A DNA stretch of 64,000 nucleotides, from the NCBI GenBank assembly GCA_013152945.1, contig JAADFL010000167.1, forward strand, positions 1-64,000, in the 5' to 3' direction. Origin of the DNA: Deltaproteobacteria bacterium. GTDB taxonomy: Bacteria; Myxococcota_A; JAADFL01. Both the position numbers and the translations under genes were made by a program. A model generated the notes under the pieces. The model searched no databases, was not told where the DNA came from, and worked only from the letters and a program-made list of their open reading frames with translations. Numbering within the stretch: the stretch's first letter is position 1; each line of letters opens with the position of its first letter. Of the stretch, positions 1 to 8,015 are shown piece by piece.

Positions 1-288
1 GTGTCTGTATCCGTGTCTGTATCCGTGTCTGTATCCGTGTCTGTATCCGTGTCTGTATCCGTGTCTGTATCCGTGTCTGTATCCGTGTCTGTATCTGTAT
101 CTGTATCCGTGTCTGTATCTGTATCTGTATCTGTGTCCGTGTCTGTGTCCGTATCTGTGTCCGTGTCTGTGTCCGTATCTGTGTCTGTATCTGTGTCTGT
201 ATCTGTGTCCGTGTCTGTGTCCGTGTCTGTGTCCGTGTCTGTGTCCGTGTCTGTGTCCGTGTCTGTGTCCGTGTCTGTATCTCCACAA
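1..288 (-). repeat. hexamer array encoding (Asp-Thr)n
   Basis: About 48 head-to-tail hexamers of the form GTR-TCY (plus strand) run from the window edge to 288. On the minus strand one frame reads only Asp-Thr (GAY ACR). The units differ only by transitions, and each of these is silent in the Asp-Thr frame. Near the edge the order-2 unit GTGTCTGTATCC is repeated without change, while nearer 288 the unit GTGTCCGTGTCT dominates, which suggests local expansion by slippage or unequal exchange. The Asp-Thr frame continues upstream into a Cys-rich segment (see the lipoprotein gene), so this is probably a stalk or linker of a surface protein. The array continues beyond the window. Confidence 0.9.
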
Positions 289-289
289 C

Positions 290-553
290 TCACACACCTG
301 TATTCATAATTACAAATATACCCATTAGGACACTGGGAAGTCTTCTCACACTCTCAACACAAGTTCCAGCCACTGGACCTTTTTGTGCACATATCTTGTC
401 CTTTGGACAGTTTATGTCTAATTTACAGGCATTATCTTTGCTGTTTCCCTGGCAGCCAGATAACAGAAACAGAAAAAATAAAATAACAATTATTATGTCA
501 GAGGTTATTGTTTCACTTAAAACTTGACTGCGCCTTGGTGGTAAATAATTCAT
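290..553 (-). CDS. Cys-rich lipoprotein, apparently frameshifted into Asp-Thr stalk
   Basis: The open frame gives 87 residues. A hydrophobic stretch at about residues 20-33 ends in the lipobox LSGC, so export and lipidation at Cys34 is likely. It is followed by a Cys-rich motif (NACKLDINCPKDKICAQ). The frame stops at 290. In another frame, however, the sequence from about 350 leftward reads CEKTSQCPNGYICNYEYRC and then VSCG followed by Asp-Thr repeats. Removing two bases in the run CTCTC at 351-355 joins both parts as ...GTCVECEKTSQC. The complete product would therefore be a lipoprotein with two EB/EGF-like Cys clusters and a long Asp-Thr stalk. The only usual start codon before the hydrophobic stretch is the ATG at 553. 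It could be a real pseudogene, a variable gene or a sequencing error. Confidence 0.65.
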   Translation of the reverse strand: MNYLPPRRSQVLSETITSDIIIVILFFLFLLSGCQGNSKDNACKLDINCPKDKICAQKGPVAGTCVESVRRLPSVLMGIFVIMNTGV

Positions 554-632
554 GTTTAGACCCCCAAGTCTCCCATGTCAAATACACGATTGGAAAGCCA
601 AATTGCTTCCAGTATTGAAAAAAGATTGCTAA

Positions 633-661
633 TGTATACTACCATATATCCAAAGTGACAA
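633..661 (-). promoter_or_regulatory. sigma70-type promoter of the lipoprotein gene
   Basis: On the minus strand TTGTCA (656-661) and TATACA (633-638) are separated by exactly 17 bases. Transcription would begin near 626, about 70 bases before the ATG at 553. This is inferred from sequence only. Confidence 0.5.
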
Positions 662-686
662 GTCCCAAAACATCGAGCAAGATCTC

Positions 687-715
687 CAAAAAATTCCATA
701 GAGATGCCCGAATTT
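687..715 (-). terminator. weak possible terminator of the sugar operon
   Basis: Minus-strand arms AAATTC (710-715) and GAATTT (691-696) can pair and run into six T residues. The stem is only about six A/T-rich pairs, so this is a weak candidate. Its position directly at the stop codon of the last operon gene supports it. Confidence 0.25.
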
Positions 716-1842
716 CATGAATCAAGGAAGAAATCCCTCACAGCATTCACGACCTCTGCCTGCTGACTTTGGGTCAATGCAGGATAGATAGGCAGTGCCA
801 ACACCTCCTTGCTTGCTGTTTCAGACACGGGAAAATCTCCCTGCTTGTAACCAAGGTCCCGAAAGCACTCCTGGAGGTGAAGCGGAACAGGATAATACAC
901 CTCTGTGCCGATGCCTCTCTCCTTGAGATAAATCTTTAATTCATCCCGTTTTTCAACTCGTATCACGTACTGGTTGAATATGTGCCTGTTCCCTTGGCCT
1001 GCACTCTGCCGGTAAGGCAATGTCACCTTGTCCAAAAGCCCAAACTCCGTGAACATCCGGTCATAAGCGTTTGCATTCTCCTGCCTGGCCAGTGTCCATT
1101 GATCCAGGTGCTTCAGCTTGACCCGCAACACTGCGGCATGTAATGCATCCAACCTGAAGTTTCCGCCAACAAGCTTGTGATAATATTTTGGTTTTGATCC
1201 GTGTGCACGAAGCACCTTTACCCTGTCCGCCAGTTCCCGGTCGTTTGTCACCACCATGCCGCCGTCGCCCAGGGCACCCAGATTCTTGCTCGGAAAGAAA
1301 CTGAAACATCCGAATGCTCCAAAAGAACCGGCCCGCGTACTATTAATCTCTGCACCGATGGCCTGGGCCGCATCCTCGACAACCTTTATGCCGTGTTCAT
1401 CGGCAATCTTCATTATTGCAGGCATGTCGGCACATCGGCCGTACAAGTGCACGGGTATTATCGCCTTGGTCTTGTCAGTGATGACATCCTCGATGGCCCC
1501 GGGAGCCAGATTGAAAGTCTTTTCCTCGATGTCGGCAAATACCGGTCTGGCTCCCAGCCTGGAAATAGCTCCCACGGTTGCAAAAAAAGTAAAAGGCGTG
1601 GTTACGACCTCGTCGCCGGGCCCTATTCCCAGCGCCATGAGAGATACAAGCAATGCATCAGAGCCCGAAGAAACTCCTATACCGTACGATGCCCGGCTGT
1701 ACCCGGCAATCTCCTGCTCAAGGGCCTCGACCTCGGGGCCGAGGATAAAGCGCTGTGTATCGAGCACCCCTTCTATCGCTGATCGCACCTCGCTTGCTAT
1801 TGGGTCGAAATCCGCCTTCAGATCCAGTAATGGGACTGTCAT
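715..1842 (-). CDS. DegT/DnrJ/EryC1/StrS sugar aminotransferase
   Basis: This 375-residue protein has the normal length of a PLP-dependent nucleotide-sugar aminotransferase. The PLP lysine lies in [14 protein letters not shown] near residue 190, with EDAAQAIGA (the Asp contacting the pyridine nitrogen) ahead of it and [10 protein letters not shown] near residue 60 for phosphate binding. It resembles WbpE/FdtB/QdtB-type enzymes that add a 3-amino group to a keto-sugar nucleotide using glutamate. An AGGAG nine bases before the ATG supports the start. It is the last gene of the operon, which also holds rfbA, rfbB, a cupin isomerase/epimerase and a WbpD-like acetyltransferase; the likely product is a 3-amino-3-deoxyhexose that is then acetylated. 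The exact sugar cannot be read from the sequence. Confidence 0.88.
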   Translation of the reverse strand: MTVPLLDLKADFDPIASEVRSAIEGVLDTQRFILGPEVEALEQEIAGYSRASYGIGVSSGSDALLVSLMALGIGPGDEVVTTPFTFFATVGAISRLGARPVFADIEEKTFNLAPGAIEDVITDKTKAIIPVHLYGRCADMPAIMKIADEHGIKVVEDAAQAIGAEINSTRAGSFGAFGCFSFFPSKNLGALGDGGMVVTNDRELADRVKVLRAHGSKPKYYHKLVGGNFRLDALHAAVLRVKLKHLDQWTLARQENANAYDRMFTEFGLLDKVTLPYRQSAGQGNRHIFNQYVIRVEKRDELKIYLKERGIGTEVYYPVPLHLQECFRDLGYKQGDFPVSETASKEVLALPIYPALTQSQQAEVVNAVRDFFLDS

Positions 1843-1877
1843 CAGTCAACTCCTTTGCTGTGTGCTCGTTCAAAAGT

Positions 1878-2792
1878 TCAAACACAATCTTCGAGATCCT
1901 TCAGGACATTTTCAGGTACGGCCAGGTTGTGATTCCTGCCCGAACCAAGCATTATGGCAGGCTTGTTTTGTCCATGAAAATCAGATCCACCGGTTGCAAC
2001 CAGTTCCAAGGCCCTTGCCATGCCCAGCAAACGCATGGTGTAATCCATGGTGTGCTCCGGGTACATGGCCTCCAACCCCTTGAGGCCGGCCCTCTTCCAC
2101 GAAGCGAGGCCGGCGCGAAGGTCGTCGTCACCAAGGCCGAGGGAAACAGGGTGGGCAAGAACAGGCACCGCGTGTTCCGAAAGGGCCAGGTCCAGGGCCT
2201 GCTCCAGGGAAAGCCTTTTTTTATCCACGTAAGCCGCTCCTCCCTTTGCCAGGTAATTGTCAAAGGCCTCCTGCCTGTTTCTTACGTATCCCTTGTTAAC
2301 GAGCACGGATGCAAAATGCGGCCTTCCGACCTGGCCTCCTCCTGATTTTGCAACAACTTCGTCCAGGCTGATCTTGATGCCCAGATTGTTCAGCTTATCT
2401 ATTATCTTTTGATTCCTGCCGAGCCTCCATTGTTTCAACTCATTCATTGTTCGGGCGGTTTCTTTTTCATTCAATGCCCTGATCTTGGCATCGACACTCT
2501 TTTCGCCATCCCCCGGATATACCAGCAACCCGGGCCAATAAACCAAGAGGTGCATCCATCCGGGTTTGCCTGGTTCCAGATTGGGGCCCCTGAATTCGAC
2601 ACTTATCTCCAAACCGGGAAGAACGGGAACTCCATTGGAGCGAACAGCTCTGCAAGCTTCTTCAACACCGTCCAATGTGTCATGATCGGTTATGGCAATC
2701 GCGCCAAGGCCTGCCTTTGCAGCCTCGGTCACTACCTGTCCCGGAGATAACGTGCCGTCCGAAGCAGTCGTGTGGATATGCAAATCTATCAT
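1878..2792 (-). CDS. PHP-domain phosphoesterase (RNase AM/TrpH-like)
   Basis: 304 residues with a full set of PHP metal ligands: DLHIHTTASDGTLSP at the N terminus, ITDHDTLDG, LPGLEIS, LAHPVSLG and GGSDFHG near the C terminus. Relatives of this length are 3',5'-nucleoside bisphosphate phosphatases/5'-3' exoribonucleases that act on pAp. The gene begins nine bases after the APS kinase gene ends. As pAp is the by-product when PAPS is used by sulfotransferases, the pairing suggests pAp removal; that role is inference. It could instead act on RNA or another phosphoester. Confidence 0.82.
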   Translation of the reverse strand: MIDLHIHTTASDGTLSPGQVVTEAAKAGLGAIAITDHDTLDGVEEACRAVRSNGVPVLPGLEISVEFRGPNLEPGKPGWMHLLVYWPGLLVYPGDGEKSVDAKIRALNEKETARTMNELKQWRLGRNQKIIDKLNNLGIKISLDEVVAKSGGGQVGRPHFASVLVNKGYVRNRQEAFDNYLAKGGAAYVDKKRLSLEQALDLALSEHAVPVLAHPVSLGLGDDDLRAGLASWKRAGLKGLEAMYPEHTMDYTMRLLGMARALELVATGGSDFHGQNKPAIMLGSGRNHNLAVPENVLKDLEDCV

Positions 2793-2801
2793 TTTACTTG
2801 C

Positions 2802-3416
2802 CTATCCAATCGACCTCCCCGCAATCATCTCCCTTATCTCTTCCTCCGCCCATTGCTCAAGATCCAGGCCGGGAAGTTCTTCAATGTACCCCAGCAACTC
2901 CAGAGTCCTTATAACCTTGGCGGCACTTTGCCCCGGTGTCTCCCGGCCGTCCGAGTGAACCACCACCTCGGGATTTTGTGGTGCTTCATATGGATCGTCT
3001 ATTCCGGTAAAGTGTTTTATCAATCCCGCCCTGGCCTTCTTGTACAACCCCTTAACATCTCTTTCCTCCAGTACGTGTAACGGCGCATCACAATGCACCA
3101 TGACGAACCTGCCTATGGATTTTCGCACTTCCTGCCTTGTGTCCTTGTACGGAGAGATGGCCGCAGCACATACGAACACTCCGTTTCGGGTCAGGAGGTC
3201 GCACACGAAACCAATCCGCCTTATGTTGGTTTCCCTGTCCTGCCTGGAGAAGCCGAGTCCCTTGGATAAGTTGGTGCGTATCACGTCACCATCCATGAGT
3301 TCAGTCCTCAAACGCCTTTCCTGCAGCATTTTGGAAACCAGCTTTGAACACGTTGTCTTGCCTGAACCAGACAAGCCGGTGAACCATATGGTGCAACCCT
3401 TTGCATCATCTCTCAT
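2802..3416 (-). CDS. cysC: adenylylsulfate (APS) kinase
   Basis: 204 residues from the ATG at 3416, preceded by GAGAG; an upstream in-frame ATG at 3455 has less support and would add 13 residues without family similarity. The P-loop GLSGSGKTT, the DGDVIRTN segment, RIGFVCDLL and the FTGIDDPYEAPQNPEV region are typical of APS kinase, which phosphorylates APS to PAPS in the cytoplasm. No ATP sulfurylase is fused or adjacent. Located between GDP-fucose synthase and the PHP phosphoesterase in a glycan operon, it probably supplies PAPS for sulfation of a polysaccharide rather than for cysteine synthesis; no sulfotransferase is in the window. Confidence 0.92.
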   Translation of the reverse strand: MRDDAKGCTIWFTGLSGSGKTTCSKLVSKMLQERRLRTELMDGDVIRTNLSKGLGFSRQDRETNIRRIGFVCDLLTRNGVFVCAAAISPYKDTRQEVRKSIGRFVMVHCDAPLHVLEERDVKGLYKKARAGLIKHFTGIDDPYEAPQNPEVVVHSDGRETPGQSAAKVIRTLELLGYIEELPGLDLEQWAEEEIREMIAGRSIG

Positions 3417-3483
3417 GGTATTGTTTCTCTCATTTTCATATCTCCATGGATTCAAACACGGACGACTTTGGGAGCCGTTATCA

Positions 3484-4458
3484 TCACCTTCTTGCTTTTT
3501 TGCCCCCTGTTGCTTTGAACCACTCGTAAGTCTTTCTGATACCCTGTTCCAGGGATGTCGAAGCCTTCCATCCCAAATCGTTTATCCTTGTTACATCCAA
3601 AAGCTTCCTGGGTGTGCCGTCGGGCATGGATGTATTCCACTTCACCAGGCCGTTGAATCCGACGACAGAAGCAATCGTTTCGGCGAGTTCCTTAATAGTA
3701 CAATCTTTCCCCGTGCCTACGTTCAGATAGTAAGCCCATATCTCGTCCGCCATGCTTCCTCCCGGCGCATCAAAACGATCCATCATGAATACAAGAGCCC
3801 TTGCCAAGTCATCGACATAGAGGAACTCCCTCATTGGACTGCCTGTGCCCCAAAGTTCCACCACCTTGTCGTCCCTGGTCTTTGCATCATGCAACTTCCG
3901 GATAAGTGCAGGCAGGGCGTGACTCGTCTCCAAGTCGAAATTATCTCCGGGTCCGTACAGATTGGTGGGCATTGCTGCTATGAAATTTGAACCATGCTGC
4001 CTGTGATATGCCTTGCACATGGTGATGCCTGCGATTTTGGCTATTGCGTACGGATCGTTCGTCGGCTCCAGCGGCCCGGTGAGCAAATGCTCCTCTTTCA
4101 TCGGCTGCGGCGCAAACTTCGGATAGATACACGAACTTCCCAGGAACAAGAGCTTTTGCACATCGTGCTCATAGGCTGCATGTATCACATTGGTCTCAAT
4201 TTGCAGGTTGATACGAATAAAATCCGCCGGATACGTGTCATTGGCCTTGATACCGCCGACCCTTGCCGCAGCCAGAAATACGTAATCGGGTTTCTCGTCC
4301 TCAAAGAACTTATTGACTGCCGATGAGTCGGTCAGGTCCAATTCCTTGGATGTCCTGAAAACAAGGTTGTCGAACCCCCCGGCCTCGAGTTCCCTGACTA
4401 TGGCGGAGCCAACGAGCCCCCTATGGCCCGCAATGTAAATCTTTGCGTTCTTTTCCAT
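3484..4458 (-). CDS. fcl: GDP-L-fucose synthase
   Basis: 324 residues, the usual length. The NADP-binding motif GHRGLVGSAI stands at the N terminus, the catalytic YAIAKIAG (Tyr-x3-Lys) is near residue 143, and SSCIYP and PTNLYGPGDNFD are family signatures. It epimerises and reduces GDP-4-keto-6-deoxymannose to GDP-L-fucose. The ATG at 4458 is chosen because the 37 residues of the longer frame (up to 4569) have no family similarity and overlap rfbA. GDP-mannose 4,6-dehydratase (gmd), needed to make the substrate, is not in the window. Confidence 0.92.
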   Translation of the reverse strand: MEKNAKIYIAGHRGLVGSAIVRELEAGGFDNLVFRTSKELDLTDSSAVNKFFEDEKPDYVFLAAARVGGIKANDTYPADFIRINLQIETNVIHAAYEHDVQKLLFLGSSCIYPKFAPQPMKEEHLLTGPLEPTNDPYAIAKIAGITMCKAYHRQHGSNFIAAMPTNLYGPGDNFDLETSHALPALIRKLHDAKTRDDKVVELWGTGSPMREFLYVDDLARALVFMMDRFDAPGGSMADEIWAYYLNVGTGKDCTIKELAETIASVVGFNGLVKWNTSMPDGTPRKLLDVTRINDLGWKASTSLEQGIRKTYEWFKATGGKKARR

Positions 4459-4483
4459 GTTGTTTTCTATGCCTGTCCCTTCT

Positions 4484-5374
4484 TCAGGTTCGAGCCGACA
4501 TCTCCCGCCAAACCATCTCGACATATGAACGGTACGGCCCGCTTGGTATGGACTCGACCATTCTTTCATAATCCTCGCCGGTCTTGATCAAACCCTGTTT
4601 GATTGCCACTTCTTCGACACATCCTATCATCAGTCCCTGCCTGCTTTCGACAGCCTCTATGAATCTCGTTGCATCAAGCAGGCTCATGAACGTACCGGCA
4701 TCCAGCCAGGCCATGCCGCGACCCAGGAGGGTGGCCTCCAGTTGGCCCTGAACAAGGTAACCCTTGTTCAAATCGGTTATCTCCAATTCCCCCCTGCCCG
4801 AGGGATCGAGTGAAGCCGCTCTTTCCGGCGCCGTTGAATCATAGATATACAACCCCGGCACTGCGTACCTGGACTTGGGCTCACGGGGTTTCTCTTCGAT
4901 CGACTCCACCCGGCCGTCCGGGCCAAAGCCCAACACGCCGTACCTTGACGGGTTCTTTACCGGATAGCCGAACACGAGTGCACCGTCTTTGAAACTCTTG
5001 AAGGCCTGTCTGATACGGTCGAGCTTTCCATAGAAGATGTTATCTCCCAACATGAGAACCAATGAGTCCCGGGCCTGGAACTCCCTTCCAATAATCAGGG
5101 CCTCTGCAATTCCCCTTGGAGCAGACTGGCTTGCATAAGATATTTCTATCTTCCACTTGGTGCCGTCACCCAGCAATGCCTTGAACCTGTCTATGTCCAG
5201 CGGCGTCGTTATTACCAGGAATTTTCGAATCCCGAGAAGCATCAAGGTCGAGATCGAGTAGTAGATCATGGGCTTGTTATAAACCGGCAAAAGTTGCTTG
5301 CTTCCAACCGCCGTCATCGGATAGAGCCTGGTTCCTGCACCGCCTGCCAGCACAATAGCCTTTTCTACCGCCAT
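4484..5374 (-). CDS. rfbA: glucose-1-phosphate thymidylyltransferase
   Basis: 296 residues. The nucleotidyltransferase signature GGAGTRLYPMT is followed by SKQLLPVYNKPMIYYS, LGDNIFYG and EKPREPKSRYAVPGLYIYD, all typical of RfbA/RmlA. It joins dTTP and glucose-1-phosphate to dTDP-glucose, the substrate of RfbB in the same operon. The ATG at 5374 has AAAGG ten bases upstream; the alternative ATG at 5392 has no ribosome site. The start region overlaps the end of the SxtJ-like gene by a few bases (5376), so the two are probably translationally coupled. Confidence 0.93.
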   Translation of the reverse strand: MAVEKAIVLAGGAGTRLYPMTAVGSKQLLPVYNKPMIYYSISTLMLLGIRKFLVITTPLDIDRFKALLGDGTKWKIEISYASQSAPRGIAEALIIGREFQARDSLVLMLGDNIFYGKLDRIRQAFKSFKDGALVFGYPVKNPSRYGVLGFGPDGRVESIEEKPREPKSRYAVPGLYIYDSTAPERAASLDPSGRGELEITDLNKGYLVQGQLEATLLGRGMAWLDAGTFMSLLDATRFIEAVESRQGLMIGCVEEVAIKQGLIKTGEDYERMVESIPSGPYRSYVEMVWREMSART

Positions 5375-5375
5375 G

Positions 5376-5780
5376 TCAGTGTTGCCTTTCATATGACCCC
5401 GGGTCCGGGTCGGTTACGGGCCTGTCCTTCCAGTATGTATCGACGTTTCGATTTATTTTCCTTTGTAAAGTATCCTTTCCAATCAACTTGAAAACCAGGC
5501 CCAAGGGCACGAATATCAAGATATAAGCCAGGGTGAGCAATATTCGAAGGTTCAACCACCCAAGAACACGGGCCAGGCCCGACCAGGCCCGCTCGAAGGG
5601 TAAAAGTAAAATAGGAAAAGCAAGACCCGATATTGCCAGTAATCCGGCACCTGCCGCCAGGCCCTGTATCAAGTAGCTGAAATCTCCTGAACGCCAATAA
5701 ACCAGGCCTGCAATGAATGAAAGCGCCCCGGCCATTACAAGGCCGAATCTGCGTAATTCCTTTCTGTCGGGCTGTTTCAT
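5376..5780 (-). CDS. SxtJ-like small membrane protein
   Basis: 134 residues with three or four hydrophobic segments (about 16-32, 35-65 and 80-100), ending in a charged tail with LIGKDTLQRKIN and TYWKDR. This arrangement, and the PLGLVFKLIGKD region, resemble the SxtJ family of short membrane proteins found in glycan and natural-product operons; the biochemical role of that family is unclear. The ATG at 5780 is preferred over a TTG at 5798. It sits between the acetyltransferase and rfbA genes. The small partner protein often seen before SxtJ was looked for and not found. Confidence 0.6.
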   Translation of the reverse strand: MKQPDRKELRRFGLVMAGALSFIAGLVYWRSGDFSYLIQGLAAGAGLLAISGLAFPILLLPFERAWSGLARVLGWLNLRILLTLAYILIFVPLGLVFKLIGKDTLQRKINRNVDTYWKDRPVTDPDPGSYERQH

Positions 5781-5818
5781 CCGCCTACTTCCATCCAAAA
5801 AGCGGCATATCGTCGCCC

Positions 5819-6391
5819 TTATAGAGCCACCAGGACGCCGCTCTCTTCCCTGAACCTGGATTTACAGCGCAGGCACTCGTATGTCTTGTCGCTCCCAGGA
5901 TGCAGTCTCTCGCCACACGTGCAAACCCAGCCTGCATGCCTTGCAGGAGTTCCCATGACCAATGAATGCGGCTGTACATCCCTTGTAACGGTTGCCCCTG
6001 CGGCGACCATGGAATACTCGCCTATGACATTACCGCACACAATAGTGCTGTTCGCCCCAAGAGTTGCGCCTTTCCTTACCCTTGTTTCCAAAAATTCTTC
6101 TTTCCTCTCTACGTGGGCTCTCGGGGTAAGCACATTTGTAAAAACCATTGACGGCCCGCAGAACACGTCCTGCTCCAACACTACGCCCTGATATACCGAA
6201 ACATTGTTCTGGATCTTGGAGCCGTCGCCGATCACTGCACCAGGGCCGATAAACACGTTCTGGCCGATGATGCAATTCTTTCCAACCTTGGCCCCTTTCA
6301 TGACATGCGAGTAATGCCAGATCCTGGTTCCTTCGCCTATATCGGCCCCCTGATCCACAAAAGCGGTTTCATGAACAAAGAAATCACTCAC
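5819..6391 (-). CDS. hexapeptide sugar N-acetyltransferase (WbpD/WlbB-like)
   Basis: 190 residues starting with GTG, preceded by AAGGGG. Imperfect hexapeptide repeats of a left-handed beta-helix run from about residue 10 to 155 (for example KVGKNCIIGQNVFIGPGA and GDGSKIQNNVSVYQG), followed by the MGTPARHAGWVC signature. The tail has a C-x-C and C-x2-C pair (WVCTCGERL, ECLRCKSRF) that may bind zinc, as in relatives. WbpD-type enzymes acetylate the 3-amino group of UDP-sugars; QdtC/FdtC do the same on dTDP-sugars. With dTDP-glucose genes around it, the dTDP-sugar version is the better guess. Confidence 0.85.
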   Translation of the reverse strand: MSDFFVHETAFVDQGADIGEGTRIWHYSHVMKGAKVGKNCIIGQNVFIGPGAVIGDGSKIQNNVSVYQGVVLEQDVFCGPSMVFTNVLTPRAHVERKEEFLETRVRKGATLGANSTIVCGNVIGEYSMVAAGATVTRDVQPHSLVMGTPARHAGWVCTCGERLHPGSDKTYECLRCKSRFREESGVLVAL

Positions 6392-6440
6392 GGCATCCCC
6401 TTCTCATTATTTTGCTTATTCCCATCCTTGTTCCTTTTCT

Positions 6441-6938
6441 TCATCCGTCCTTTCGGCTCCAGTCGTAGGGAATGTCGTTATTGTGTGCATCAACTCTGTA
6501 CTCGTCCGGGTTCTCCCTGTCATAGGGCTCTGTCGGTATGTTGACGATGTATGCCTCCTCGGTCGAAATGCATTTCCAGCCGTGATAAACCTTTGGGGGA
6601 ATATGGACCAGAACCGGGTTGTGCTCTCCCATGTAAATCTGCTGTACCTTTCCCCTTGTAGGGCTTCCCTCGCGATCGTCATACAGTGCCAGCTTTATCG
6701 CGCCCTTGATGCAAACCGCATTGTCGTACTGCTTCAGATGCTTATGCCAGGCTTTCACCACCCCCGGATATGTAGTTGTAAAGTACACCTGGCCGAACCC
6801 CAAAAAGATGGAATCATCCCTTCGCAGGATCTCGCCCAACCTGCCCCTCTCGTCCGGAATTACCCTAAGTTTCTTGATCTTCACGCCATCTATGGATTGA
6901 TCGATTATTTCCTTTTCTCCTCTTGCTTTTTCTTCCAT
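6441..6938 (-). CDS. RfbC-like dTDP-keto-sugar epimerase/isomerase
   Basis: 165 residues from the ATG at 6938; a TTG at 6965 overlapping the rfbB stop would add nine residues and has AAGGA upstream, so the start is not settled. It has the cupin core of dTDP-4-dehydrorhamnose 3,5-epimerase relatives: VVKAWHKHLKQYD (the His-rich strand), KGAIKLALYDDREG and a final IPYDW. Sequence features are those of the epimerase-related group rather than classical RmlC. As rfbD is absent while an aminotransferase and acetyltransferase are present, a 3,4-keto-isomerase role like FdtA/QdtA is possible but unproven. Confidence 0.78.
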   Translation of the reverse strand: MEEKARGEKEIIDQSIDGVKIKKLRVIPDERGRLGEILRRDDSIFLGFGQVYFTTTYPGVVKAWHKHLKQYDNAVCIKGAIKLALYDDREGSPTRGKVQQIYMGEHNPVLVHIPPKVYHGWKCISTEEAYIVNIPTEPYDRENPDEYRVDAHNNDIPYDWSRKDG

Positions 6939-6961
6939 GGTTCCAGTGATCCCTTCCTTTC

Positions 6962-7975
6962 TCAAACCCTGTCCTTGTAAGCTTCCTTGTAATAATCCTT
7001 GAACTCACCCGCCTTGATACTTTCCCACCACTGCCGGTTCTGCTCGTACCACCCCACCAACTGTCCCAGCCTTTCTTCAATTGGAGGGCCTGGCTTGAAA
7101 CCCAGCTCATTTTCAGCCTTGCTGCTGTCGAGACTGTAACGCCTGTCATGACTCGGCCGATCCTTCACAAACCTTATCTTGTCCTCCCCCTTGCCCAATG
7201 TCCGGCACACTGCCTTGATTATATCCAGGTTGGGCCTTTCACAACCTGCGGACAGGTTGTATACCTCTCCTGCCTTCCCTTTTTCCAAGGCCGCCAGGAT
7301 TCCCCTGCAGTGATCTTCCACGTACAACCAGTCTCTTTGCTGCATACCGTCGCCGTACACGGGCAAGGGCTGGTTCTCCATGCAATTTGTTATGACAAGC
7401 GGCAACAGCTTTTCCGGGTGCTGGTGAGGGCCATAGTTGTTCGTACTCCTGGTTATTACAACATTCAGACCATTTACAAGGTGGTGCGCCATGACCAGGT
7501 GATCCGCCGCGGCCTTTGTGGCTGAATACGGGTTCCTGGGTTTCAAGGGCGCATTCTCGTCGAATGACTCTTCAGGGCCGGCGGGACCGTATACCTCGTC
7601 GGTCGACACGTGCACCATCTTGTTGACTTTGTGCCTCGTGCAGGCATCCAATATGACCTGGGTGCCTATAACATTGGAATGCAAGAAAGGCGCTGAATCC
7701 ATTATCGAACGGTCCACGTGGGTCTCGGCCGCTATGTGCACCACTGCATCCGGTCTTGTCCGTGCAAATACATCCTCCATGCGGTCCTTGTCCGCAATAT
7801 CTATCCGTTCAAAAAAGTAATTCCTGTTTCCTTCCACATCCGCCAATCTCTCCCTGTTTCCTGCATAGGTCAGAAGATCGACATTGGTCAGTTGCCACTG
7901 CGGGTGTTCCGTCAAAATCAAGCGCACGAAATTACTGCCTATGAATCCACATCCACCTGTGACCAACAGTTTCAT
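6962..7975 (-). CDS. rfbB: dTDP-glucose 4,6-dehydratase
   Basis: 337 residues, the family length. It begins with the NAD-binding motif VTGGCGFIGSNFVR, carries HIAAETHVDRSI and STDEVYG, the catalytic YSATKAAADHL (Tyr-x3-Lys) and the signature NNYGPHQHPEKLLPL. It converts dTDP-glucose to dTDP-4-keto-6-deoxyglucose, the branch point for rhamnose and amino-deoxysugars. Its stop codon overlaps a potential TTG start of the following gene, pointing to a shared transcript. Confidence 0.95.
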   Translation of the reverse strand: MKLLVTGGCGFIGSNFVRLILTEHPQWQLTNVDLLTYAGNRERLADVEGNRNYFFERIDIADKDRMEDVFARTRPDAVVHIAAETHVDRSIMDSAPFLHSNVIGTQVILDACTRHKVNKMVHVSTDEVYGPAGPEESFDENAPLKPRNPYSATKAAADHLVMAHHLVNGLNVVITRSTNNYGPHQHPEKLLPLVITNCMENQPLPVYGDGMQQRDWLYVEDHCRGILAALEKGKAGEVYNLSAGCERPNLDIIKAVCRTLGKGEDKIRFVKDRPSHDRRYSLDSSKAENELGFKPGPPIEERLGQLVGWYEQNRQWWESIKAGEFKDYYKEAYKDRV

Positions 7976-8015
7976 TTTAAGGCCTCCATGGTAACCGACA
8001 GATAATCAGACACGA

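Noticed and set aside
1-288. CRISPR array
   Set aside because: The unit is six bases long with no spacers, so it is a simple tandem repeat.
1-309. Plus-strand ORF of Ser-Val repeats
   Set aside because: It is the opposite-strand reading of the hexamer array. The Asp-Thr frame is continuous with a Cys-rich, lipoprotein-like sequence, while the Ser-Val frame has no start context or partner domain.
1256-2083. 275-codon plus-strand ORF across two genes
   Set aside because: Antisense to the aminotransferase and PHP genes, both of which have full family motifs.
3040-3990. 316-codon plus-strand ORF
   Set aside because: Antisense to cysC and fcl; no recognisable domain.
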